From assembly GCF_020731285.1 (NCBI RefSeq), contig NZ_JAJFOW010000054.1, positions 1-35,833 of the forward strand: 35,833 bases of DNA, in the 5' to 3' direction. Source of the DNA: Cohnella baijiui. Its GTDB lineage: Bacteria; Bacillota; Bacilli; Paenibacillales; Paenibacillaceae. Each line of letters opens with the position of its first letter. Positions within the stretch are counted from its first letter, which is position 1. Below the pieces are notes generated by a model. That model did no database searches and had not been told where the DNA came from. It saw only the letters and a program-made list of their open reading frames with translations. The translations under genes were made by a program, and so were the position numbers. This document shows positions 1 through 9,913 of this stretch, piece after piece.

Positions 1-54
1 AGCATCTCGTTGCCAACGAGAAGGTCGCGGGTTCGAGCCCCGTTTTCCGCTCCA
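1..54 (+). tRNA. tRNA-Gly (GCC), 3' part
   Basis: The window opens inside this tRNA, so the acceptor 5' strand and most of the D arm are missing. The anticodon loop reads GCC, and the variable region, T arm (GGTTCGAGCC core), acceptor 3' strand TTTCCGC and encoded CCA are present. The 54 bases are identical to the last 54 bases of the complete tRNA-Gly at 1483-1557. It is the first member of a cluster with the Arg, Pro and Gly tRNAs that follow. Confidence 0.93.
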
Positions 55-62
55 TCGATTAT

Positions 63-139
63 GCGCCCTTAGCTCAGCTGGATAGAGCGTCAGACTACGA
101 ATCTGAAGGTCGGGAGTTCGACTCTCTCAGGGCGCGCCA
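63..139 (+). tRNA. tRNA-Arg (ACG)
   Basis: The acceptor strands GCGCCCT (63-69) and AGGGCGC (129-135) pair fully, and CCA is encoded at 137-139. The anticodon loop CTACGAA gives anticodon ACG, which reads CGU/CGC/CGA arginine codons once A34 is deaminated to inosine. The T loop TTCGACT is canonical. It lies 8 bases after the preceding tRNA, so the cluster is probably one transcript. Confidence 0.95.
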
Positions 140-157
140 CTTTTTTAATCATCATCT

Positions 158-234
158 CGGGACGTAGCTCAGCTTGGTAGAGCACCTGGTTTGGGACCAG
201 GGGGTCGCATGTTCGAATCGTGTCGTCCCGACCA
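158..234 (+). tRNA. tRNA-Pro (TGG)
   Basis: The acceptor strands CGGGACG (158-164) and CGTCCCG (224-230) pair fully, the discriminator is A and CCA is encoded at 232-234. The anticodon loop TTTGGGA gives anticodon TGG (proline). The D arm AGCTCAGCTTGGTAGAGC and T loop TTCGAAT are canonical. It is the third member of the cluster. Confidence 0.95.
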
Positions 235-244
235 TTTCCGTGAT

Positions 245-318
<74 letters not shown>

Positions 319-333
319 TACATAACACCCACG

Positions 334-365
334 AGAAGCCTTGATATATAAGGCTTCTTTTTGTT
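334..365 (+). terminator. Terminator of the first tRNA cluster
   Basis: The 9-bp perfect stem AGAAGCCTT / AAGGCTTCT with a 7-base loop is followed directly by a T-run. It sits 15 bases after the last tRNA. The stretch from here to 591 has no gene; the only structure seen is a weak stem-loop at 438-472 (CCAATG ... CATTGG). Confidence 0.9.
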
Positions 366-591
366 TTGTCCATTCGACAAAGGACGGAACTCATTTCGCT
401 TAGGGGGCAAATTTAAACCGTTCGGGGTTTAGATCCTCCAATGGGGCTTCGGATGTGAACCCGTTTCATTGGGGTGGCTGGCACTTAGGACAACCGCAAT
501 AGGACAAAGTTGAATTTCGTCCATTTGAATAAACCTGCGCTCCCTGCGCAACAATAGATCAAAACGCGTTATTTAGCGAGGTTGATTTCGA

Positions 592-813
592 ATGGTAAGT
601 ACGTTAATTTTGATCGGTGCTGTTGTTTGTTTGGTCGGAGGCGTGCTGTCGGTTGTTGTAATGCGGAAGAAACAAAATAATGAATGGGATATGACGGCTG
701 ACAAGAAGATGTTGGACAATCCCGTAAAGTCGAATCCCATTATTTATGTGTATTGGATTTTTCCAATTGCAGTGATCGTTGGAGCCATTTTATTTGGGCT
801 ATATTATAAATAA
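592..813 (+). CDS. Small two-pass membrane protein, unknown function
   Basis: This 73-residue protein is not recognised. Two hydrophobic segments are clear: about residues 3-23 and 49-71. The first is followed by basic RKK, the second is preceded by an NPVKSNP turn and ends with YYK, so both ends may lie on the cytoplasmic side with a polar loop of about 25 residues between. The ATG at 592 is preceded by a weak GAGG element. The codon usage is AT-rich compared with the later backbone. The next gene starts 19 bases downstream, so the two probably form a small operon. A true gene is likely from the coherent membrane topology; function cannot be inferred. Confidence 0.6.
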   Translation: MVSTLILIGAVVCLVGGVLSVVVMRKKQNNEWDMTADKKMLDNPVKSNPIIYVYWIFPIAVIVGAILFGLYYK

Positions 814-832
814 TGGGCGGGAGTTGAAATGA

Positions 833-1159
833 ATGGAAAAGAAACGATATTTTATTTCGGTTCAAGCCAGAACAATCATGTTGAATCAAGGTGATGCGGC
901 ATATGAATTGGAAATTCAAGCAACCGACGATGAAGTCGATAAATTAAATGAATTGTTTGAGTCTCTTGAAGAGTTTGATCAAAGCACTTATTTCCGAGCC
1001 CACTATCCCGGAATTCCGTACCATCACGATAAAGCAAATGATGGGTACGACTACTTTCTCAGGGAAATATATAATACGCTTTATGATTTAGGAACTGATG
1101 AAACAAGGCAGCATATAAGCGCCATAACGGACAGTTTAAACTCCATGGGAGAGATCTAA
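833..1159 (+). CDS. Conserved-looking small acidic protein, unknown function
   Basis: This 108-residue soluble acidic protein has a beta-rich start (KKRYFISVQARTIML), then a helix rich in E and L (TDDEVDKLNELFESLEEF), and a central FRAHYPGIPYHHDKANDGYD stretch with several His, Asp and Tyr residues. It ends with a further helical region. It resembles short uncharacterised proteins common in Bacillales, but I assign no family with confidence. The ATG at 833 lies about 7 bases after a GGGCGGGAG-type ribosome binding site. It follows the small membrane protein by 19 bases and is closed by a terminator at 1213. Confidence 0.65.
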   Translation: MEKKRYFISVQARTIMLNQGDAAYELEIQATDDEVDKLNELFESLEEFDQSTYFRAHYPGIPYHHDKANDGYDYFLREIYNTLYDLGTDETRQHISAITDSLNSMGEI

Positions 1160-1212
1160 CTCCATCCGACCCAAAACTTATAGCTTCGACCGCTCAGGCG
1201 ATAAGATTGAAT

Positions 1213-1246
1213 AACTGCATTGCCAATAGGCGTTGCAGTTTTTTTT
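1213..1246 (+). terminator. Terminator after the two small genes
   Basis: The stem AACTGCA(T)TGCC / GGCGTTGCAGTT has an AATA loop, one mismatch and a run of eight T. It ends the 592-1159 unit. Confidence 0.88.
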
Positions 1247-1382
1247 GGAGAGGGATGCCGTGGCTAAGTAAAGGCCGACGAGCGACTGAAGCCAACGATC
1301 GCGAAGGTGATGGACAAGGTCGCGGACCCGGAGCAGTAGTATGGGGCACAAATGGGGAACGGGAACCGAATCGAAAAAAGTG

Positions 1383-1412
1383 TTGCATTTAGCGTTTTGG
1401 GTGTGATAAGAT
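1383..1412 (+). promoter_or_regulatory. Probable sigma-A promoter of the second tRNA unit
   Basis: A -35 box TTGCAT (1383-1388) and a -10 box TAAGAT (1407-1412) are separated by 18 bases. It lies about 70 bases ahead of the intact tRNA-Gly and reads first through the tRNA remnant. The preceding 1247-1382 stretch shows no recognisable gene. Confidence 0.5.
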
Positions 1413-1420
1413 AACAAACA

Positions 1421-1481
1421 TGTCAATGAGCAGTCAGCCTTCCACGCTGATAACGTGTGTAGGATTCCCATCACCCGTTCA
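1421..1481 (+). pseudogene. Degraded tRNA-Gly (TCC) copy
   Basis: The stretch matches the intact tRNA-Gly(TCC) at 245-318 from the D arm to near the 3' end. The anticodon arm region TCAGCCTTCCA and the block GATTCCCATCACCCG are conserved. The 5' acceptor strand is missing, the anticodon stem carries changes, the T arm has lost a base, and the 3' end reads TTCA instead of CTCCA. It cannot fold as a functional tRNA. It directly precedes an intact tRNA-Gly(GCC). Confidence 0.75.
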
Positions 1482-1482
1482 T

Positions 1483-1557
1483 GCGGAAATAGCTCAGTGG
1501 TAGAGCATCTCGTTGCCAACGAGAAGGTCGCGGGTTCGAGCCCCGTTTTCCGCTCCA
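1483..1557 (+). tRNA. tRNA-Gly (GCC), second copy
   Basis: The acceptor strands GCGGAAA and TTTCCGC pair fully, with CCA encoded at 1555-1557. The anticodon is GCC, reading GGC/GGU. The last 54 bases are identical to the partial copy at the window start. It is transcribed from the promoter near 1383-1412 and followed by its own terminator. Confidence 0.95.
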
Positions 1558-1572
1558 ACTACATAACCGACT

Positions 1573-1602
1573 CCCTTGCCTCAAGGCAAGGGTGTTTTTT
1601 TA
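1573..1602 (+). terminator. Terminator of the second tRNA-Gly
   Basis: The 8-bp stem CCCTTGCC / GGCAAGGG with a TCAA loop is followed by TG and a run of T. It lies 15 bases after the tRNA. Confidence 0.9.
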
Positions 1603-1700
1603 TCATTAAAACCCGCAACCCCCGAATCCGTCGCTGTAACGAAACTTTCGCTAGAGCCCCCTTTGATTTACCCATGCGCAATCGGAACGTATAAGATGGG

Positions 1701-2346
1701 GGCGAACCGGAGCTGGTGGACACAGCGCTTCAGTTAGGCGCCGCTCATGCGCCTTCGGATGCGGGACGCCCGCACCGGCCTGCTCTACCATGCGTGGGAC
1801 GAGACGCGCGCGATGCCCTAGGCGTCCGCCGAGACGGGCTGCTCGCCGGAATTTTGGGGTCGGTCGATCGGCTGGTACACGCTGGCGCTCGCGGAATTCC
1901 TCGATCTGCTGCCGGCGGGCGATCCCCGGCGTGAAGAGCCGGCGCAGGCGCAAGCGGAGCTGCTCGGCGCGCTCTTGCGCTACCAGGACGGCGAGAGCGG
2001 CTTGTGGTACCAGGTCGTGGACAAAGGCCATCTGCCGGACAACTGGCTCGAAACGTCCTGCTCCAGCCTGTTCGTCTACGCGCTCTGCCGGGCCGTCGCG
2101 CAAGGCATCGCGGGGGAGGCGGAAAGGCGGGCCGCCGCCGGGGCTACGCCGGCCTGAATGCCCGGCTGGAACGGGACGCTGCGGGACGGATCGCGCTGCC
2201 GGGCATCTGCATCGGCACGTCTGCGGGCGACTACGACAACTACGTTACCCGCCCGCGCAGCGTGAACGATCTGCAACGGCGTGGGCGCGTTCGTCATGGC
2301 CTGCGCGGCGATGCAGCGGATGGAGGAGGAAGCGGGGACGAGATAG
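1701..2346 (+). pseudogene. Wrecked GH105 (YteR/YesR-type unsaturated rhamnogalacturonyl hydrolase) fragment
   Basis: Piecing frames together gives the C-terminal half of a family 88/105 glycoside hydrolase: the ARTGLLYHAWDE stretch, then ETGCSPEFWGRSIGWY, LLRYQDGESGLWYQVVD, then PGICIGTSAGDYDNY and finally GVGAFVMACAAMQ. The lesions are visible. A frame change lies near 1745. A TAG at 1819-1821 stands where family members have the tryptophan of a MPW motif. Another frame change lies near 2140. At about 2275 a single extra A (CTGCAACGGC) breaks the LHGVGAF stretch; removing it restores the frame. The N-terminal half and the start are absent. In the family these enzymes remove unsaturated galacturonyl residues from pectin fragments. 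This copy cannot make a working enzyme. The family call rests on motif memory. Confidence 0.8.
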
Positions 2347-2398
2347 CCCTAGCGATACAATCGAATACCGAACGGAGAGCCGACGCGGGGCAGCGCCC

Positions 2399-3088
2399 CT
2401 AGTCGAAGCTCCGCCACCAGACGCCCGCGTACTCCGGTACGACGGGCAATCCGCGTTGGGCCGTCCGGCCGCCCAGCTCGTCGCCGAAGAAGAAGCGGGC
2501 GAGACGCTCCGCTTCCTCCGCGTCGGCGAACGTATAGTCGAAGCGGAAGCAGTCATGCGCGAAGCCATAATCGCGCTCCAGCGAGGCGTAGTAGCCGCGG
2601 AGAAACGACGGCGGATTCGGCTCCTCGAAGCCGGTGCCCATCGTTTCGAACAGGATGGCGGTGCCGCCGGGCCGAAGGACGCGGCGAATTTCCGCGGCGA
2701 TCGCCGCCAGCCGCTCCCCTGTCGGGTCGGCGTCTTCATTGGCGGAATAGCCGACGCTCCAGCCGGAGACGAGCAGATCGGCGCTGCCGTCCGCCGCCGG
2801 AATGCGTTCGTGCTCGCCGACGGCGGTCCGCCAGTTGCGCAGGTCCTCCGCCTCCAGGCGATCCGCGGCGACCTGCAGCATGGCGGCGGACGCGTCGACG
2901 GCGAAGATGGAGCGCGCTTCGGATGCGAGCGGCACGGTCAGCCGGCCGGTGCCGGCGCCGAGGTCGATGACGTCCAGGCCGGCGACCGGACGGATGGCGT
3001 CGATGCGGCTCAGCAGCGAGGGCTGGGCGGCGATGAGGCGGTGGTACTTGTCGGCTTGCGAACGGTAAATCTGATCGTGATCGGGCAT
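2399..3088 (-). CDS. Class I SAM-dependent methyltransferase
   Basis: This 229-residue protein has a Rossmann-type methyltransferase fold: motif I is DLGAGTGRL (about residues 42-50), followed by the acidic end of strand 2 (FAVDAS), a post-motif GSADLLVSGWSV and the RRVLRPGGTAILFETMG segment typical of the UbiE/COQ5-like group. The substrate is unknown. The ATG at 3088 is chosen because AAGGAGA precedes it by 7 bases; a longer reading frame upstream lacks such a site. It lies 109 bases downstream of the MerR-methyltransferase fusion gene on the same strand, so it may be part of that regulator's transcript, and it shares the fold of the fusion's C-terminal half. Confidence 0.85.
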   Translation of the reverse strand: MPDHDQIYRSQADKYHRLIAAQPSLLSRIDAIRPVAGLDVIDLGAGTGRLTVPLASEARSIFAVDASAAMLQVAADRLEAEDLRNWRTAVGEHERIPAADGSADLLVSGWSVGYSANEDADPTGERLAAIAAEIRRVLRPGGTAILFETMGTGFEEPNPPSFLRGYYASLERDYGFAHDCFRFDYTFADAEEAERLARFFFGDELGGRTAQRGLPVVPEYAGVWWRSFD

Positions 3089-3197
3089 AGGGAAATCTCC
3101 TTTCGATTCGAGTATGGGATGAGGATGTAGGTCTATTAAGAGAGGCTCAGAATGAGGCACGGCCTCGGAAAAGCGTCGCCGTGGCCGCCGGGACTGC

Positions 3198-4205
3198 TTA
3201 AGAGACGGTCTCCGCATAGATCAGGGAGACGCCGTCGCCGACGCGTTCGATTTCGTACGCGAATCCCTGGGCGGACAGCGCCTTCCGCAGCGATTCCAGG
3301 CTGACCGGGGCGCCGGCTTCGCGCTGCTTGCCGCAAGCGGCCGTCAGGTCGGCGAAGGCGAGCCGTCCGCCGGGCTTCAGGACGCGCCGCTGCTCCGAGA
3401 GGGCCAGCGCCTGCTGGGCCTCGTCCAGATGGCGGAATGCGAAGCTCGAGACGGCGAAGTCGAACTGCGCGTCGGGATACGGCACCGAGACGAAGTTGCC
3501 CTGCCGGGTCTCGATGTCGGGATGCCGAGCGGCGCACCGCTTCAGCATCTCGCGTGATTGGTCGACGGCCGCCATGCGCGCTCCCAGCGCTTGCAGCCGG
3601 CCGGCGAGGTTTCCTGTACCGGCCCCGAGATCGATCCCGCGCTCGCCCGGCCGCGGTCGGATGCGGCCCGAGAGGCGCGCCAGCGCCTCCTCATAGTGCC
3701 GCCGGATCCGCTCCGCGCCCTCCGCGGGCGCTGCCGACAACGTCTCCGCCTCGTGCGAAGCCGCTCGGCCGTCGTAGTCCCAGCGGTCGACCCAGCCGGA
3801 CCGCGCTTCCCGCAGCCGCCGGGAGCCTTCGGCGAGCGCAGTCAGCTCGTCCGCCGCGAGCGACCCGGTGTCCCGCAGCAGCGCGATCAGCCGCTCCGTC
3901 GTCTCGATCTGCTGCTTCCACTCCAGCCAGCGGGCGTACATCGCCGACCGCTGCAGCTCCAGCAGGCCGATCAGCTCGTCCCCTTCGTCCGCCTCGAGGC
4001 GCGCGAGCGCGGCCGCCGTCTCGGCGAGGCCGAGTCCGGCTTCGCGCAGCGCCACGATCGTCTGCAGGCGCCACACCTCCTGCTCCGTGAACCGGCGATA
4101 GCCGTTCTCCCGATCCTTCGCCGGCCGGATCAGCCCCTTTTGCTCATAGAACCGCACCGTGCGCGTCGTGATGCCGAGCCGGGCGGCGACGTCGCGGATC
4201 TGCAT
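3198..4205 (-). CDS. MerR-type regulator fused to a SAM methyltransferase
   Basis: This is a 335-residue two-domain protein. Residues 1-70 are a MerR winged helix: IRDVAARLGITTRTVRFYEQKGLI, then GYRRFTEQEVWRLQTI. A helical linker spans about 75-135, like the dimerisation coil of MerR proteins. Residues about 165-335 are a class I methyltransferase with motif I DLGAGTGNL (192-200), an acidic AAVDQS strand and LKPGGRLAFADL. In the fusion the methyltransferase domain occupies the usual effector-binding position, so SAM or a methylated compound may be sensed or modified; this is inference. The ATG at 4205 follows GAAGGAGGG. A MerR-type promoter with a 19-base spacer lies directly upstream, pointing to autoregulation. 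Confidence 0.9.
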   Translation of the reverse strand: MQIRDVAARLGITTRTVRFYEQKGLIRPAKDRENGYRRFTEQEVWRLQTIVALREAGLGLAETAAALARLEADEGDELIGLLELQRSAMYARWLEWKQQIETTERLIALLRDTGSLAADELTALAEGSRRLREARSGWVDRWDYDGRAASHEAETLSAAPAEGAERIRRHYEEALARLSGRIRPRPGERGIDLGAGTGNLAGRLQALGARMAAVDQSREMLKRCAARHPDIETRQGNFVSVPYPDAQFDFAVSSFAFRHLDEAQQALALSEQRRVLKPGGRLAFADLTAACGKQREAGAPVSLESLRKALSAQGFAYEIERVGDGVSLIYAETVS

Positions 4206-4226
4206 GCCGATCCCTCCTTCGACTTC

Positions 4227-4257
4227 ATTGTAAACGTTGACGCAGCGTTAATGTAAA
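4227..4257 (-). promoter_or_regulatory. MerR-type promoter with 19-base spacer
   Basis: Read on the minus strand, a -35 box TTTACA (4252-4257) and a -10 box TACAAT (4227-4232) are separated by exactly 19 bases. The spacer contains the dyad ACGC-T-GCGT and AACG/CGTT elements. MerR-family activators act on such over-long spacers by distorting the DNA. The start codon of the MerR fusion is about 20 bases downstream. Confidence 0.75.
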
Positions 4258-4382
4258 GCTCTTCCGAAAGGCGGGTACATAATTTAGGAAGCTTCGGAAA
4301 GGGGCAGATTTTCAAGTCGGTTTGTAGTATGATATTCAGAAGAGTGTTTTTGCGTTGAAAGTCAAAGTTTGAGGTGAAGAGG

Positions 4383-7175
<2,793 letters not shown>

Positions 7176-7206
7176 TCGACGCGCGCTCGACCGCAAATCA
7201 GGCATT

Positions 7207-7234
7207 CAGGCCCGGGTGCCAGCCCGGGCCTGTC
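7207..7234 (+). terminator. Hairpin after ppc, probable terminator
   Basis: The perfect 10-bp GC-rich stem CAGGCCCGGG / CCCGGGCCTG with a 6-base loop lies 31 bases after the ppc stop. The following TCTT is only weakly T-rich, so it could be a terminator or mainly a 3'-end stabilising hairpin. Confidence 0.65.
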
Positions 7235-7575
7235 TTGGCGATATCGGAGATCGGCCTTTCGCCGAGGGCGGTCCTTGCTTTTTCGGGGAGCGTGGATTAC
7301 CATTTTCCTAGTAAGCTTACGCATGCGGAGGCGGCCGTTCGGCCGAAACGCGGCGTAGATCGCGATCGTCTTCCTCCTTCTCGGAACGGGGCTGCCGGCG
7401 GTCTGCTCCCTATCGGTATCCCGCAGCGCCCCCGGCAGCCTCGCCGTGCTGCCCGGAGCGTCGAAGCAAGCGTCCGTCGCGCGCCGGCGCCCCGTGCGCC
7501 GCCGCCCGGACGAGAAGCGGCGCCCGCCGAAGCCCGTGCCCGACGGCGGTGAAGGGAAGCGGAGGAATTGAACGA
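7235..7575 (+). promoter_or_regulatory. Non-coding region ahead of sigW with a possible promoter
   Basis: No gene is seen in these 340 bases. A possible sigma-A promoter is TTGCTT (7275-7280), 17 bases, TACCAT (7298-7303), about 270 bases ahead of sigW. No match to the sigma-W consensus (TGAAAC, 16 bases, CGTA) was found here, unlike the gap between sigW and rsiW. The rest is very GC-rich without a structure I could assign. Confidence 0.3.
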
Positions 7576-8142
7576 GTGAAGCCAATAGAAACGCGGCTCG
7601 CGCGGCTCGCCCGCAAGGGAGACCAGCGAGCGTTCGCGGAGATTGTGGACTTATACAAGGACAAGCTGTTCCATCTCGCTTACCGGATGATGAACAACCG
7701 CCAGGAGGCGGAGGACGTCGTCCAGGAGTCTTTTTTACGCGTGTACAAGCATCTGGACCGCTACGACGAGAACCAGAAGTTCTCCACGTGGATTTACCGG
7801 ATCGCGACCAATCTGTGCATCGACCGGCTGCGCAAGCGGCGTCCCGTCTACTCGCTCGACGCGGAGTCCTCGGATCACGAAGGACTGGACGGTTACGCGA
7901 TGCTGCCGAGCGACGACCGGACGCCGGAGAGCGAGCTGCTGCTCTCGGAAACCCAGCGGATCATCCACGAGGCGATCGAGACGCTGCCCGTCAAGTACAA
8001 ATCCGTCATGGTGCTGCGTTACTTGCAGGACATGTCGCTGCAGGAGATTTCGGACGTGCTGGACATGCCCGTCACGACGGTCAAGACCCGCGTGCACCGG
8101 GGCCGGGAGTTTCTCCGGAAAAAGCTGGAGCATAAACTGTAG
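7576..8142 (+). CDS. sigW: ECF RNA polymerase sigma factor SigW
   Basis: The 188-residue extracytoplasmic-function sigma factor has region 2 (ARKGDQRAFAEIVDLYKDKLFHLAYRM, then EAEDVVQESFLRVYKHLDRY and FSTWIYRIATNLCIDRLRKR) and region 4 (LPVKYKSVMVLRYLQDMSLQEISDVLDMPVTTVKTRVHRGR). In Bacilli SigW directs genes that protect the envelope against detergents, antimicrobial peptides and bacteriocins. The GTG at 7576 is chosen because GGAGGA lies 9 bases upstream and the resulting N-terminus fits SigW. Gene order sigW-rsiW-cdaA-cdaR-glmM-glmS is the conserved Bacillus order, which supports the symbol. Confidence 0.93.
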   Translation: MKPIETRLARLARKGDQRAFAEIVDLYKDKLFHLAYRMMNNRQEAEDVVQESFLRVYKHLDRYDENQKFSTWIYRIATNLCIDRLRKRRPVYSLDAESSDHEGLDGYAMLPSDDRTPESELLLSETQRIIHEAIETLPVKYKSVMVLRYLQDMSLQEISDVLDMPVTTVKTRVHRGREFLRKKLEHKL

Positions 8143-8161
8143 CGCGAATCGAGGGGAAAGT

Positions 8162-8187
8162 TGAAACCCTCCACGAAGCGTTACGTA
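8162..8187 (+). promoter_or_regulatory. Sigma-W promoter ahead of rsiW
   Basis: TGAAAC (8162-8167), exactly 16 bases, then CGTA (8184-8187) is a perfect match to the Bacillus sigma-W consensus. It lies 20 bases after the sigW stop and about 65 bases ahead of rsiW. A partly self-complementary stretch (CATGGAGGAG / CTCCTTCCATG, 8206-8232) follows in the leader. The site implies that SigW raises production of its own anti-sigma factor. Confidence 0.85.
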
Positions 8188-8253
8188 CAGTATAGAAGCA
8201 CTAGTCATGGAGGAGTGCGTTCTCCTTCCATGTAGAAAGGGATGGCGATCATC

Positions 8254-8862
8254 ATGAAGTGCAGCGATGCCGCGAGGTTGATGCATGACTATCTGGATCA
8301 GGAACTGCCGCGCGATCAGTGCAAGCTGCTGCAGCTCCATCTTCGTGAATGTCCGCAGTGCGAGGCTCGGTTCCGCGCGCTGGAGCGGACGGACGCCCTA
8401 GTGCATGCGATGCCTGCCGTGTCGGTCCCGGACGACCTGGCCAGCCGGATTATGAAGTCTCTCCCCAAGTCGCACAAGCCCAAGGCATGGACGGGATGGG
8501 TACAGCGCCACCCGGCCGCTTCGGCCGCCGCGTTTTTCCTCGTCGTCATGCTCTCGAGCTTCGTCGCGATGTGGAATCAGGACGATCAGCTCAAGCTGAG
8601 CGGAGACGTCGAGCATGTCGTCGTGCGAGGCCATACCGTCATCATCCCCGCCGGACAGACCGTCAAGGGCAATCTGACGATCGAGAACGGCGAGGCCCAA
8701 GTGCTCGGCGAAGTCGAAGGCAACCTGACGGTCATCGACGGCAATGTCACGCTCGCCTCCACCGCGCACATTGCGGGCAAGGTGAAGACGGTCGACCGCG
8801 CGTTGGACTGGGTATGGTACAAAGTGACCTCATGGTTCGACACCGTCGCCTACGGCTCTTGA
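8254..8862 (+). CDS. rsiW: Anti-sigma-W factor RsiW
   Basis: This membrane-anchored anti-sigma factor holds SigW inactive until it is cut by regulated proteolysis. The cytoplasmic N-terminus carries the zinc-binding anti-sigma motif H-x3-C-x2-C (His29, Cys33, Cys36). One membrane segment spans about 88-107. The extracellular part (about 115-202) is beta-rich, with repeated hydrophobic GNLTI/GNLTV strands resembling the matching part of B. subtilis RsiW. The length of 202 residues fits the family. The ATG at 8254 is preferred; an in-frame ATG at 8242 sits directly on the ribosome binding site AAAGGG. A sigma-W promoter lies upstream and a terminator follows, so rsiW can be transcribed separately from sigW. 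Confidence 0.92.
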   Translation: MKCSDAARLMHDYLDQELPRDQCKLLQLHLRECPQCEARFRALERTDALVHAMPAVSVPDDLASRIMKSLPKSHKPKAWTGWVQRHPAASAAAFFLVVMLSSFVAMWNQDDQLKLSGDVEHVVVRGHTVIIPAGQTVKGNLTIENGEAQVLGEVEGNLTVIDGNVTLASTAHIAGKVKTVDRALDWVWYKVTSWFDTVAYGS

Positions 8863-8896
8863 CCGTTCGAGCCCGGCGCGTGCCGCCTGCGGCCGG

Positions 8897-8924
8897 CCTC
8901 CCTGGACATCGGGGAGGTTTTTTT
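8897..8924 (+). terminator. Terminator after rsiW
   Basis: The 6-bp stem CCTCCC / GGGAGG with a 9-base loop is followed by seven T. It separates sigW-rsiW from the cda-glm unit. The 150 bases up to cdaA contain an inverted repeat GATTTAGG (about 8939-8946) / CCTAAATC (about 8977-8984) of unknown role. Confidence 0.88.
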
Positions 8925-9079
8925 GTATTCTAGACAGGATTTAGGCGAACGAGTAGAGAAGACAATATAGATATATCCTAAATCGGAAAGCCGCGTTTAT
9001 CAGCCGCTTTTCGACATGATTACACATACACGCACAAGATTCGGGAATCCCGATCGAGACGCCAAACGGGGGGTGCGTC

Positions 9080-9913
9080 TTGGACTATTTCGAGAATTTG
9101 ACTTGGTCGGGCGCCATCAAGGACGCCGCCGACATTCTCATCGTAAGTTACCTGGTGTACCGTATGATCCTGCTCGTTCGCGGCACCCGGGCCGTTCAGC
9201 TGCTGAAAGGCATCCTGCTGCTCGTTATTACTTACGCGCTCAGCACCTGGCTCAATCTCTACACGCTCAAGTGGCTGATGAACCAAATGTTCACCTTCGG
9301 CGTCGTGACGATCGCGATCATCTTTCAGCCGGAGCTGCGGCGCGCGCTGGAGCAGCTCGGGCGGGGGAAGTTTTTCAACCGATCCTCCGCCGAGGATCCG
9401 GATATCAGCCACCGGATCAACGAAGTGATCAAAGCCGTGCAATATTTGGCCCGCCGCAAGATCGGAGCGCTCATCGTCTTCGAGCGGAGCACGGGTCTGA
9501 ACGACTATATCGAATCGGGCATCAAGATGAAGTCCCAGGTCAGCTCGGAGCTGCTGATCAACGTCTTCATCCCGAACACGCCGCTCCACGACGGGGCGGT
9601 CATCATGCGGGACAACGAGATCATGGCCGCCGGCTGCTACTTGCCGCTGTCGGAGAACCCGTTCATCAGCAAGGAGCTCGGCACCCGCCATCGCGCGGCT
9701 ATCGGGATCAGCGAGGTAAGCGACGCTATCTCCGTGGTCGTTTCGGAGGAGACGGGTCATGTCTCTCTCGCGCTGAACGGTCAGATCGTGCGCGACATCA
9801 AGGAAGAGTCGCTCATCTCCAAGCTGTTCGAAGAGCTGCGCCCGACCAAGGACAAAGCCAAAGGCGGAGGCTGGGCCTTCTGGAAACGGAAGGAGGGCGA
9901 TGACCGTGGATAA
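9080..9913 (+). CDS. cdaA: Diadenylate cyclase CdaA
   Basis: CdaA joins two ATP into cyclic di-AMP, the second messenger that controls potassium and osmolyte balance and cell-wall homeostasis. The 277-residue protein has three hydrophobic N-terminal segments (about 15-32, 40-57 and 68-83) and a cytoplasmic DAC domain. Both signature motifs are intact: LHDGAV (DGA at 171-173) and GTRHRAA (RHR at 203-205). The start is TTG at 9080, preceded by GGGGGG; no better start is seen. The stop overlaps the start of cdaR by eight bases, and glmM follows, matching the conserved cdaA-cdaR-glmM module. Confidence 0.95.
   Translation: MDYFENLTWSGAIKDAADILIVSYLVYRMILLVRGTRAVQLLKGILLLVITYALSTWLNLYTLKWLMNQMFTFGVVTIAIIFQPELRRALEQLGRGKFFNRSSAEDPDISHRINEVIKAVQYLARRKIGALIVFERSTGLNDYIESGIKMKSQVSSELLINVFIPNTPLHDGAVIMRDNEIMAAGCYLPLSENPFISKELGTRHRAAIGISEVSDAISVVVSEETGHVSLALNGQIVRDIKEESLISKLFEELRPTKDKAKGGGWAFWKRKEGDDRG

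Noticed and set aside
1247..1382. Possible small gene or structured RNA between the tRNA groups
   Set aside because: Several short frames exist, but none has both a ribosome binding site and coherent protein sequence; no RNA family is recognised.
1790..3130. Long plus-strand open frame of 446 codons
   Set aside because: It runs antisense to the methyltransferase gene and across the GH105 remnant, with an Arg/Gly-rich sequence typical of GC-rich shadow frames.
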